Part shown: piece after piece, positions 20,322-26,860 of the stretch
How positions within the stretch are numbered: the first letter of the stretch is position 1
How the letters are laid out: the number at the start of each line of letters is the position of its first letter
Origin: an uncultured Collinsella sp.
GTDB taxonomy: Bacteria; Actinomycetota; Coriobacteriia; Coriobacteriales; Coriobacteriaceae
Direction of reading: 5' to 3'
Length of the DNA stretch: 26,860 nt
NCBI GenBank assembly: GCA_902493145.1
Contig: CABUOA010000027.1
Coordinates: 1 to 26,860 of the forward strand
Made by a program: the position numbers and the translations under genes
Notes under the pieces: generated by a model
The model's input: the letters and a program-made list of their open reading frames with translations, nothing else
Told to the model about the DNA's origin: nothing
Database searches by the model: none

Positions 20322-22790
20322 ATGCGGCATGTGCATATTCATGTGACGGGCATTGTGCAGGGCGTTGGCATGCGACCGTTTGTGTATCGCGAGGCCATGG
20401 CGCATGGCATTTGCGGATGGGTGCTCAATGCGGGCGACGGCGTGCATATCGAGGCGCACGCTCCGGCCGATGCGCTCGATGCTTTTGTTGCCGCGCTTTC
20501 TGAGCATGCGCCCGCGGCGGCTCGCGTTGAGCGAGTCGATATTGCGGATTTGGGGCCTGGCGGCTGGAGCGCTGCCGATGAGCGGGGCTTTCGCATTGTG
20601 GCATCGCAGGATCAGACCGCGCATACCACGCTCGTCTCGCCCGATATCGCTACCTGTGACGATTGCCTGCGCGAGTTGTTCGATCCCGCCGACCGACGCT
20701 ATCACTACCCCTTTATCAACTGCACTAACTGCGGGCCGCGCTTTACCATCATCCGCTCGCTGCCTTACGATCGAGCGGCCACCTCGATGGATTGTTTTCC
20801 CATGTGTCCCAAGTGCGCCGCGGAGTATGCCGACCCACTCGACCGGCGTTTTCACGCGCAGCCCGATGCCTGCTTTGATTGCGGGCCGCATATTACGTGG
20901 CGCGAGGCTGTGAACGGCGATGCGTGCGGGAATTCGTCCGCGACACCGGCCGTCGGCACCACACGCGAGGCCAGCGACGCCATTATCGACCGCTGTGTTG
21001 AGTTGCTGGCCAACGGCGGTATCGTCGCCATCAAGGGCCTGGGCGGATTCCATCTAGCCTGTGACGCTGCCAACGAGCAGGCGGTGGCCGAGTTACGCCG
21101 CCGCAAACGCCGTAGCAATAAGCCGCTTGCCGTTATGGTGCGCGACCTTGCCGACGTTGAACGCCTGTGCCACGTCAACGACGTTGAGCGCGGTTTGCTG
21201 ACCGGCAGCATTCGCCCCATTGTACTGCTGCGCCAACGGGCTATTTGCAAGAGCGACGGCTCCCCCGACGCCCTCGCGCTCGCGCCGTCCGTCGCGCACG
21301 ACCTTCCCGAGCTCGGTGTTATGCTCCCCTACACCCCGCTTCAGCATCTTCTGCTTGCAGCTGCCGCGTCGCACGGTATGCACGCGCTCGTCGTGACCAG
21401 CGGAAACCTGAGCGAAGAACCCATCGAGACCAACGACGACCTTGCCTGGAAACACCTCGTTGCCGCCGGCATCGCCGACGCGTTGCTCGGTAACGACCGC
21501 GCGATCCTCTCGCGCTACGACGACTCCGTGGTGCGCGTGGTCGACGGCGCCGTTATGCCCGTGCGCCGCGCTCGCGGGTATGCACCCCAGCCGCTGCCGT
21601 TGCCGGCGCTCGACGGCGCTCCGTCCTGTGTGCTCGCCTGCGGGCCACAACAAAAGGCCACGATTGCGCTCACGCGTGAAGGGACGAACGGCGAGGCAAC
21701 CTGTTTTGTGTCGCAGCATATCGGCGATGTTGAAAACGGCGAGACCTTCGATGCCTGGAACGCCGCGCGCACGCGCTTGGAAGATCTCTTTGACTTGGCG
21801 CCCGCCGCCTTGGCCTGCGATTTGCACCCCAGCTATCTATCGAGCCAGTGGGCGCGCGAGCAGGCACGGGAGCACAATCTGCCGCTCGTCGAGGTGCAGC
21901 ACCATCATGCGCATATCGCGAGCGTAATGGCCGAGGCCATCGCCGCGGGCCAGCTTACAACCGACGCGCGTGTCCTTGGCATCGCCTTTGACGGCACCGG
22001 CGCCGGCACCGATGGGACCATTTGGGGCGGCGAGTTTCTTGTTGCCGGCCTTGGCGGCTTTGAGCGCGCCGCGCATTTGCTCACCTGGGCGCTCCCCGGC
22101 GGGGCGGCCTCCGTGCGCGACGCCCGCCGCAACGCCTTTGCCCTGCTCAGTGAGCTCGGCCTGCTCGAGCACCCAGGCGCCGCTCGGCTTTTGGGCAGCC
22201 TCGACGAGCAAACGCGCAGCGTGACAGCCACCATGATCGAACACGGCATCAACAGCCCGCGCACCAGCAGCATGGGGCGTCTCTTTGATGCCGCGGCAGC
22301 AATTCTGGGCATCTGCGACAAGGCAACCTACGAGGGCGAGCCTGCCATAGAACTCGAAGCCGCCGCCTGGCGCGCGTTCAGCAGTGAAAGTGCCTGCCCC
22401 ACCGGCAATATGGCCAGCTTTTCCGTAACCGAATCATCCCGTCCGGACGACTGCCATGTTCTGAACTCCAGACCGCTTTTTGAGGCGCTTTTGGAGGGAA
22501 TCAGGACCGGCGTGCCCGCCGGCAAGCTCGCGCTCGACTTCCACGTCACCATCGCACGCGCGTCGGCCCGCATCGCAAGCGAGATCTGCGTCCGTGAAGA
22601 CCTCGACACCGTCGCGCTCTCGGGCGGCGTGTTCATGAACCGACTTTTGCTTCGGCTCCTTACCCACGAACTCAAAGACGCCGGTCTTGCCGTCTTGGTC
22701 TCCCACGCCGTGCCCGTCAACGACGGCTGCATCGCCTACGGTCAGGCCGCCATCGCTCGCGCTCGCCTCGCGCAGACAGCATCGCGATAG
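20322..22790 (+). CDS. hypF: Carbamoyltransferase HypF, 822 aa
   Basis: Makes the thiocarboxamide on HypE from carbamoyl phosphate and ATP, the source of the CN ligands in [NiFe]-hydrogenase. Domains in order: acylphosphatase-like (residues about 1-92, with VTGIVQGVGMRPFVYREA); two zinc-finger pairs (C112/C115 with C134/C137, then C162/C165 with C184/C187); YrdC-like domain (about 225-430, with GGIVAIKGLGGFHLACDA); and Kae1-like domain (HHHAHIASVMAEA, FDGTGAGTDGTIWGGEF, LSGGVFMNRLLL, VPVNDGCIAYGQ). It is slightly longer than the usual 750-780 residues. The ATG at 20322 has GAGGGG upstream; the open frame extends earlier but runs through the hairpins. Nickel-dependent expression through NikR is plausible but no NikR operator was recognised. 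Confidence 0.97.
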   Translation: MRHVHIHVTGIVQGVGMRPFVYREAMAHGICGWVLNAGDGVHIEAHAPADALDAFVAALSEHAPAAARVERVDIADLGPGGWSAADERGFRIVASQDQTAHTTLVSPDIATCDDCLRELFDPADRRYHYPFINCTNCGPRFTIIRSLPYDRAATSMDCFPMCPKCAAEYADPLDRRFHAQPDACFDCGPHITWREAVNGDACGNSSATPAVGTTREASDAIIDRCVELLANGGIVAIKGLGGFHLACDAANEQAVAELRRRKRRSNKPLAVMVRDLADVERLCHVNDVERGLLTGSIRPIVLLRQRAICKSDGSPDALALAPSVAHDLPELGVMLPYTPLQHLLLAAAASHGMHALVVTSGNLSEEPIETNDDLAWKHLVAAGIADALLGNDRAILSRYDDSVVRVVDGAVMPVRRARGYAPQPLPLPALDGAPSCVLACGPQQKATIALTREGTNGEATCFVSQHIGDVENGETFDAWNAARTRLEDLFDLAPAALACDLHPSYLSSQWAREQAREHNLPLVEVQHHHAHIASVMAEAIAAGQLTTDARVLGIAFDGTGAGTDGTIWGGEFLVAGLGGFERAAHLLTWALPGGAASVRDARRNAFALLSELGLLEHPGAARLLGSLDEQTRSVTATMIEHGINSPRTSSMGRLFDAAAAILGICDKATYEGEPAIELEAAAWRAFSSESACPTGNMASFSVTESSRPDDCHVLNSRPLFEALLEGIRTGVPAGKLALDFHVTIARASARIASEICVREDLDTVALSGGVFMNRLLLRLLTHELKDAGLAVLVSHAVPVNDGCIAYGQAAIARARLAQTASR

Positions 22791-22921
22791 GCTGTTTTGC
22801 CAGCCTGCGCGCCGCCGTCTCACAGGTGTAACGCGTTTGCTCGTGACTCCCGCGAGCGCTACCATCAACTGATGGGTAATTAGGCGCCTATCCAGCGCAA
22901 AACGTATAAAAGGGGAACATT

Positions 22922-23182
22922 ATGTGCCTTGCCGTTCCCGGTAAAGTGGTCAAACGCGACGACGACCTTAAGGCGACCGTCGACATGATGGGCATCGAGC
23001 GCCCCGTTTCGCTGCGCCTCGTGCCGACGGCACAGGTAGGCGACTATATTCTCGTGCACGCCGGCTTTGGCATTCAGATTGTCGACGAGCAGGAGGCGCA
23101 GGAGACGCTCGACCTGGTCAACACCATGACCGAACTGGTCGAAGAAGACCAGCTGGCCACTAACCCGGCGGAGGCTTACTAG
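22922..23182 (+). CDS. hypC: Hydrogenase assembly chaperone HypC, 86 aa
   Basis: Small OB-fold chaperone that, with HypD, carries the Fe(CN)2CO unit to the hydrogenase large subunit. The essential N-terminal MCLAVPGKV with Cys2 is intact after removal of methionine. VDMMGIERPVSLRLVP and VGDYILVHAGFGIQIVDEQEAQETL follow the family pattern to the end. The ATG at 22922 has AAAAGGGG in front. The 131-bp gap after hypF holds no gene. Its stop overlaps the hypD start by one base, consistent with a HypC-HypD complex made in equal amounts. Confidence 0.97.
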   Translation: MCLAVPGKVVKRDDDLKATVDMMGIERPVSLRLVPTAQVGDYILVHAGFGIQIVDEQEAQETLDLVNTMTELVEEDQLATNPAEAY

Positions 23183-24297
23183 TGGCGGCCGGACAGCCGG
23201 CTCGCTCCGGTATCGACTTCTCGGCATTCCGCGATCCCAAGCTGGCTCGCGAGCTCATCGAGCGCATCCGTGAACTCGTCGGCGACCGCGCCATCAACCT
23301 TATGGAAGTCTGCGGCACGCACACCGTGAGCATCGGTCGCTATGGCTTTCGCTCCATTATGCCTGCCGGGCTCAAACTGCTGAGCGGTCCGGGTTGCCCC
23401 ATCTGTGTTACCGCCAACCGTGACATCGACCACGCAATCGCGCTCGCCAACATAGACGGCGCCATCATCACCACCTTTGGCGACATGATGCGCGTGCCCG
23501 GATCATCCACCTCGCTCGCTGCGCAAAAAGCGGCAGGGCGTGGCATTCGCATTGTGTACTCCCCGCTCGATGCACTCGATATCGCCGAACACAACCCCGA
23601 TCGCCCGGTCATCTTTATGGGCGTCGGCTTTGAGACCACGACGCCCACCATCGCCGCCGCCATTTTGGAGGCCGATGCACGCGGACTCCAGAACTTCTCG
23701 GTCTACTGTGCCCATAAGACCACGCCGCCGGCGCTGCGCGCCATCGCCAACGATCCCGAGACCACTATCGACGGCTTTATCCTGCCGGGCCACGTCGCCA
23801 CCATCACGGGCTTAGCCCCCTTTGACTTTTTGGTCGATGAGTTCGAGACCCCAGGCGTAGTCACCGGATTTGAGCCGGTCGATATTCTGCAGGGCATCTG
23901 CATGCTGGTCCAGATGGTTGTTGAGGGGCAGCCCGCAATCGACAACGCCTACCGCCGTGGCGTCAACGCAGACGGCAACCCCGTGGCGCGCCAGCTGGTC
24001 GAGCAGGTGTTTGAGCCATGCGACACCACGTGGCGTGGGCTGGGGCCGATTGCCAACTCGGGCCTTTCCATCCGCCCCGAGTTCTCGCGCTTTGATGCCC
24101 GCACTCGCTTTGACGTGCCCGTTGAGACGACGGTCGAGCCGCGTGGGTGCCGCTGCGGCGACGTGCTGCGCGGGGCCATTACGCCGAGCGACTGCCCTCT
24201 GTTCGGCCGCGCTTGTACACCCGAGCATCCCATCGGCCCCTGCATGGTGAGTTCCGAGGGCAGCTGTGCAGCATATTTCCGCTACCGAGGCTGTTAG
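23182..24297 (+). CDS. hypD: Hydrogenase Fe-cofactor assembly protein HypD, 371 aa
   Basis: Iron-sulfur scaffold on which Fe(CN)2CO is assembled together with HypC and HypE. Family motifs in order: MEVCGTHTVSIGRYGFRSIMPAGLKLLSGPGCPICVT, ITTFGDMMRVPGS, FMGVGFETTTPT, CAHKTTPPALRA, DGFILPGHVATI, and the C-terminal [4Fe-4S] region (PRGCRCGDVLRG, DCPLFGRACTPEHPIGPCMVSSEGSC). All key cysteines appear present. The start is GTG at 23182, sharing its G with the hypC stop. The stop is followed after 3 nt by a GC-rich hairpin and then structured element E2, which separates it from hypE by 211 bp. Confidence 0.97.
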   Translation: MAAGQPARSGIDFSAFRDPKLARELIERIRELVGDRAINLMEVCGTHTVSIGRYGFRSIMPAGLKLLSGPGCPICVTANRDIDHAIALANIDGAIITTFGDMMRVPGSSTSLAAQKAAGRGIRIVYSPLDALDIAEHNPDRPVIFMGVGFETTTPTIAAAILEADARGLQNFSVYCAHKTTPPALRAIANDPETTIDGFILPGHVATITGLAPFDFLVDEFETPGVVTGFEPVDILQGICMLVQMVVEGQPAIDNAYRRGVNADGNPVARQLVEQVFEPCDTTWRGLGPIANSGLSIRPEFSRFDARTRFDVPVETTVEPRGCRCGDVLRGAITPSDCPLFGRACTPEHPIGPCMVSSEGSCAAYFRYRGC

Positions 24298-24300
24298 GTT

Positions 24301-24443
24301 CCGCCGTTCTAACGAACGGCGGACCGGTCGACGCTGCGCGCCATTCAGGCGAGCGATTTGCCTTTCAATCGTCGGCTGCGGGCAAAAGCCCAGCAGCCTC
24401 CTCTTTCAAGGCAACTCACTTCGCCTGAATGGCGCTCGCTGAC
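24301..24443 (+). repeat. Structured 3'-adjacent element, copy E2 (hypD-hypE gap)
   Basis: Three nt after the hypD stop comes hairpin CCGCCGTTC-TAAC-GAACGGCGG (24301-24322). TCGACGCTGC (24328-24337) follows, then a perfect 15-bp stem (24338-24352 with 24421-24435) enclosing 68 nt, and finally TCGCTGAC (24436-24443). Inside are TTCAATCGTCGG, a hairpin with a 4-nt loop, and CCTCCTCTTTCA, each 12 of 12 identical to E1 at identical spacing. The inner helix AGGCA-type pairing changes in step with that of E1. It lies inside what would otherwise be one operon. Confidence 0.75.
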
Positions 24444-24508
24444 TTTTACTTAACATCGATTCTGCCACACTCAGCTATTGCCGACCCCCCACGATTGGAG
24501 TTTTCGAT

Positions 24509-25543
24509 ATGTCCCGCACTGCCACCGATAGCACTGTCCTGTTGGGCCACGGCTCTGGCGGCCAGATGATGAAACGCATCATCGATGAGGTCTTTTTGGA
24601 TGCCTTTGGGTCGCCCGAACTGCTCGAGGGCAACGATGCCGGCGTCGCTGCGCTGCCCGCGAGCGGGCGCATCGCCATGTCGACCGACAGCTTTGTAGTC
24701 TCGCCGCAGTTCTTCCCCGGCGGCAATATCGGCCGACTCGCCGTGTGCGGAACCGTCAACGACGTCGCGACCTCGGGCGCTAACGTGCGCTATCTCTCAT
24801 GCGGCTTTATCCTCGAAGAGGGCTATCCCATGGACAAGCTGCGCCAGATTGTGCAGACCATGGCCGAAACGGCACATGAGGCAGGCGTGAAGATTATCAC
24901 CGGCGACACCAAGGTGGTCGAGCGTGGCGGTGCCGACGGCGTCTACATCAATACCGCTGGCGTAGGCGAGGTGCCCGCAGGCGTGACGCTCAGCGGTGCC
25001 AACTGCCGGCCCGGCGACGTCATCCTGGTGTCGGGTACACTCGGCGACCACGGCATCGCCATCATGAGCCAACGCGAGGGCCTGGCGTTTTCGAGCACCA
25101 TCGAAAGCGATGCCGCGCCGCTCAACCACCTGATTGCCGATGTGCTTGCCGCAGCACCCGACACACGCTGCTTCCGCGATCCCACGCGCGGTGGCCTGGC
25201 GTCCACGCTCAATGAGTTTGCGCAGGCCAGCGGCGTTGCCATGGAGGTCGACGAGGATGCCGTGCCCGTGCGCCCCGACGTGCAGGCCGCCTGCGAGATG
25301 CTCGGCTACGATGTGCTGCAGGTGGCAAACGAGGGCAAGATGGTTGCCGTCGTGCCGACCGAGCAAGCCGATGCCGCGCTGAGCGCCATGCGCGCCGCCC
25401 GCTACGGCGAGAATGCCGCCATCGTCGGTCGCGTGCTGCCACTTGCCGAGGGCGCCTGTCCCGCCGTGCGCGTACGCACCGGCTGGGGCTCGACCCGTAT
25501 CCTCGACATGCTTGTGGGAGAACAACTGCCGAGGATTTGCTAA
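24509..25543 (+). CDS. hypE: Hydrogenase maturation protein HypE, 344 aa
   Basis: PurM-like ATPase that dehydrates the C-terminal thiocarboxamide made by HypF into thiocyanate and passes CN to the HypC-HypD iron. It begins LLGHGSGGQMMKRII and has EGNDAGVAALPASGRIAMSTDSFVVSPQFFPGG, LAVCGTVNDVATSGA, GDTKVVERGGADGVYINTAG, LGDHGIAIMSQREG and DPTRGGLASTLNEFA. It ends with PRIC, the essential C-terminal cysteine. Length is standard. The ATG at 24509 has TTGGAG 9 nt upstream. hypA and hypB, which insert nickel, and any hydrogenase structural gene are not in this window. Confidence 0.97.
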   Translation: MSRTATDSTVLLGHGSGGQMMKRIIDEVFLDAFGSPELLEGNDAGVAALPASGRIAMSTDSFVVSPQFFPGGNIGRLAVCGTVNDVATSGANVRYLSCGFILEEGYPMDKLRQIVQTMAETAHEAGVKIITGDTKVVERGGADGVYINTAGVGEVPAGVTLSGANCRPGDVILVSGTLGDHGIAIMSQREGLAFSSTIESDAAPLNHLIADVLAAAPDTRCFRDPTRGGLASTLNEFAQASGVAMEVDEDAVPVRPDVQAACEMLGYDVLQVANEGKMVAVVPTEQADAALSAMRAARYGENAAIVGRVLPLAEGACPAVRVRTGWGSTRILDMLVGEQLPRIC

Positions 25544-25648
25544 CGACAAAGGCTCAGGGCTATTAAAGATATTCAGATTCCAAACATGCCCGGCACGCAT
25601 GCCCAGTATCATGGGGTGCGTTTTACAACTCAAGCGGCAGGAGCACCC

Positions 25649-26317
25649 ATGGCAGCAGCTTTTTCCCATGTGATCTTTGATCTGGATGGCACCATCCTCA
25701 ACACGCTCGAGGACCTGGCGGCCGCCGGCAACCATACCTGCGAGATGCACGGCTGGCCCACGTTTGCCGTAGACGAGTACCGCTACAAGGTGGGAAACGG
25801 CATGCTCAAGCTGGTCGAGCGCTTTATGCCCGCCGAGTATGCGGGCGACGGCCGCATGTTTGAGCAGACGCTTGCCGAGTTTAGGGCTTACTACGGCGAG
25901 CACAAGGAGGACCACACCGCACCGTACGCCGGTACGATCGAGATGCTCGACCGCCTGCGCGCCGCGGGTGTGCAGCTTGCCGTGCTCACTAACAAGGACC
26001 ACGTCTCGGCGGTTCCGCTTATCGAGAAATACTTTGGTTCCGAGCGCTTTGCGCTGGTGCAGGGCCGCGTCGATGCGTTTCCTCCCAAGCCCGAGGCGCC
26101 TGTTACGCTGCATGTTATGGAAGAGCTAGGCGCCGACCCGGCAACCACACTCTATGTGGGCGATTCCAATGTCGATGTTCTGACCGGTCACAACGCCGGC
26201 CTCAAGAGCGCCGGTGTCACCTGGGGCTTCCGCGGCCGCGCAGAGCTGGAGTCCGCCGGCGCCGACTACGTGGTGGACACCCAAGACGAGCTCGCGGCGC
26301 TGATTCTGGGCGAGTAG
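25649..26317 (+). CDS. HAD-family hydrolase, phosphoglycolate-phosphatase-like, 222 aa
   Basis: Haloacid dehalogenase phosphatase with an alpha-helical cap (subclass I). Motif I is FDLDGTILN with nucleophile D11 and D13. Motif II is AVLTNKD, motif III has the lysine in FPPKPEAP, and motif IV is YVGDSNVDVLTG. The cap lies at about residues 18-85. The pattern FDLDGT...LTNK...KP...VGDS is that of phosphoglycolate phosphatase/PGMP phosphatases, but HAD substrates cannot be read from sequence, so I give no symbol. The ATG at 25649 has AGGAG 8 nt upstream; an earlier ATG at 25586 lacks one. It follows hypE by 105 bp and is followed by palindrome array B. Confidence 0.9.
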   Translation: MAAAFSHVIFDLDGTILNTLEDLAAAGNHTCEMHGWPTFAVDEYRYKVGNGMLKLVERFMPAEYAGDGRMFEQTLAEFRAYYGEHKEDHTAPYAGTIEMLDRLRAAGVQLAVLTNKDHVSAVPLIEKYFGSERFALVQGRVDAFPPKPEAPVTLHVMEELGADPATTLYVGDSNVDVLTGHNAGLKSAGVTWGFRGRAELESAGADYVVDTQDELAALILGE

Positions 26318-26358
26318 CGGGGCTGTCGCTCAACACGGCTGGACAGATTCTGTCGCGC

Positions 26359-26528
26359 GGAAAGCGCATCCCGTTTTGCCGCCTCAGAATGGGATGCGCT
26401 TTCCGGTTGAGCCTTGTCGGGGAAACGGCATCCCGTTTCAGAGCAATATTCCGGGTCGCACTTTCCACAACCCACCCCATCCGGAAACCGCGACCCGCTA
26501 TTCGGCCAAATACCGGCTCGTATTTTCC
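26359..26528. repeat. Array B: three 46-bp palindromes at 62-bp period
   Basis: Units lie at 26359-26404, 26421-26466 and 26483-26528 with 16-nt spacers. The first has perfect 14-bp arms GGAAAGCGCATCCC / GGGATGCGCTTTCC. The centres are 18 nt. The third centre contains ATTCGGCCAAATA, matching the third unit of array A (9531-9576), and the spacer before it ends CCATCC in both arrays. It lies downstream of the HAD phosphatase gene in a 475-bp gene-free region. Confidence 0.85.
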
Positions 26529-26559
26529 CGAGCATTCGATGCAACGCTGGCGCAAGGAG

Positions 26560-26603
26560 TGTCCCCAACTGCCGGCAGAAAAGGAACGTCCCCAAGTGCC
26601 GCC
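26560..26603. repeat. Pair of GTCCCC direct repeats
   Basis: GTGTCCCCAACTGCC (26560-26574) and ACGTCCCCAAGTGCC (26589-26603) are near-identical direct copies. CTGCCGGCAG, a perfect palindrome, lies between. On the minus strand both read TTGGGGAC, linking them to the GGGGACAG hairpin family. Confidence 0.5.
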
Positions 26604-26640
26604 CCAATGACTACCATGGCAACGCCGCAGGTAGAGGACG

Positions 26641-26789
26641 GACAGCGAGCGGGCACCAGAGCGAACAAATTGGCATGAAAAGAGGACGGCATAGACCTTC
26701 TGGTCATGCCGTCCTCTTTGAATGACAAGTTGTCGCTCTGGTGCCCGCGCAGCGTCGAGCAGTTGCGGCGTTTGGTAAAACGCCGCAAC
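26641..26789 (-). repeat. Structured 3'-adjacent element, copy E3
   Basis: In the direction of the partial minus-strand gene, 3 nt after its stop lies hairpin GTTGCGGCGTTT-TACC-AAACGCCGCAAC (26789-26762). TCGACGCTGC (26758-26749) follows, then a perfect 16-bp stem (26733-26748 with 26649-26664) enclosing 68 nt, and TCGCTGTC (26648-26641). The inside begins TTCAA and has CCTCTTTTCA as in E1 and E2. Here the two inner strands have become complementary (AAAGAGGACGGCAT with ATGCCGTCCTCTTT), giving a terminator-like hairpin usable in both directions. Confidence 0.7.
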
Positions 26790-26792
26790 AAA

Positions 26793-26860
26793 CTAGCTCA
26801 GCATTGCATCCATCATCTCGGAGTTGACGGAGTCGTCGGCAGACCACTCGCCGTCGTCGT
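26793..26860 (-). CDS. Partial CDS, C-terminal end of unknown protein
   Basis: Only the last 22 codons are inside the window, reading DDGEWSADDSVNSEMMDAML then S and a TAG stop. The segment is acidic. The frame is supported by its consistent codon use and by a hairpin 3 nt after the stop, as seen after hypD. No function can be given. Confidence 0.55.
   Translation of the reverse strand, partial: DDGEWSADDSVNSEMMDAMLS

Noticed and set aside
19300..20322. NikR operator of the GTATGA-N16-TCATAC type
   Set aside because: No paired half-sites at the right spacing were found; a lone TAGTATGG near 19303 has no partner.

Overview
The window looks like a chromosomal segment of a Coriobacteriia actinobacterium, most probably Collinsella or a close relative. 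The reasons are high GC content, a leftward dnaK-grpE-dnaJ-hspR operon with an HspR-type MerR repressor, an NAD operon closed by a 3H-domain NiaR regulator, and intergenic spaces full of long palindromes. Genus assignment is inference from gene content and style; no marker gene was compared.

Layout. 1-2271: a promoter/operator that fires leftward out of the window, a three-unit palindrome array, and two small membrane-anchored proteins of unknown function (429-1100 minus, 1335-2003 plus) separated and flanked by GGGACAG-type hairpins. 2272-4572 (minus): an aconitase-superfamily hydratase. 4843-9142 (minus): hspR, dnaJ, grpE and dnaK, transcribed in the order dnaK-grpE-dnaJ-hspR from an operator at 9252-9278 whose twin lies at 71-97. 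9143-9800: no gene, but a three-unit palindrome array (9407-9576) and a ferredoxin promoter. 9801-9986: a 2[4Fe-4S] ferredoxin with a strong bidirectional terminator. 10224-14091 (minus): nadA-nadB-nadC-niaR, making nicotinate mononucleotide from aspartate and quinolinate, with a large dyad over the nadA promoter that probably binds NiaR. 14092-14651: no gene, but several palindromes and a 209-bp MITE-like element. 14652-16352: a decayed IS3-family element abutted by an intact 1305-bp IS3-family insertion sequence. 16350-18765: a polytopic membrane protein whose stop codon is supplied by the IS end, a histidine-kinase fragment, and a degenerate uracil-DNA-glycosylase-like protein. 18902-19222: thioredoxin. 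19443-25543: a small helical protein, a NikR-type nickel regulator with an added His/Cys-rich head, then hypF, hypC, hypD and hypE for [NiFe]-hydrogenase cofactor assembly. 25649-26317: a HAD phosphatase. 26318-26792: no gene, but a second copy of the 62-bp-period array and another structured element. The window ends inside a minus-strand gene.

The most unusual content is between genes. (1) A structured element of about 98-100 bp occurs three times (near 10116, 24338 and 26649), each time just after a stop codon in the same orientation. It has long stems whose sequences differ completely but stay paired, plus constant boxes inside and outside the stem. (2) Two arrays 17 kb apart each hold three 46-bp palindromes at an exact 62-bp period. 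(3) A third array (159-376) has the same three-palindrome design in unrelated sequence. (4) A family of hairpins keeps a GGGACAG-like loop while its arms vary. None of these is explained by the protein-coding genes. Whether they are selfish repeats, transcript-end structures or regulatory RNAs cannot be decided from this sequence alone.
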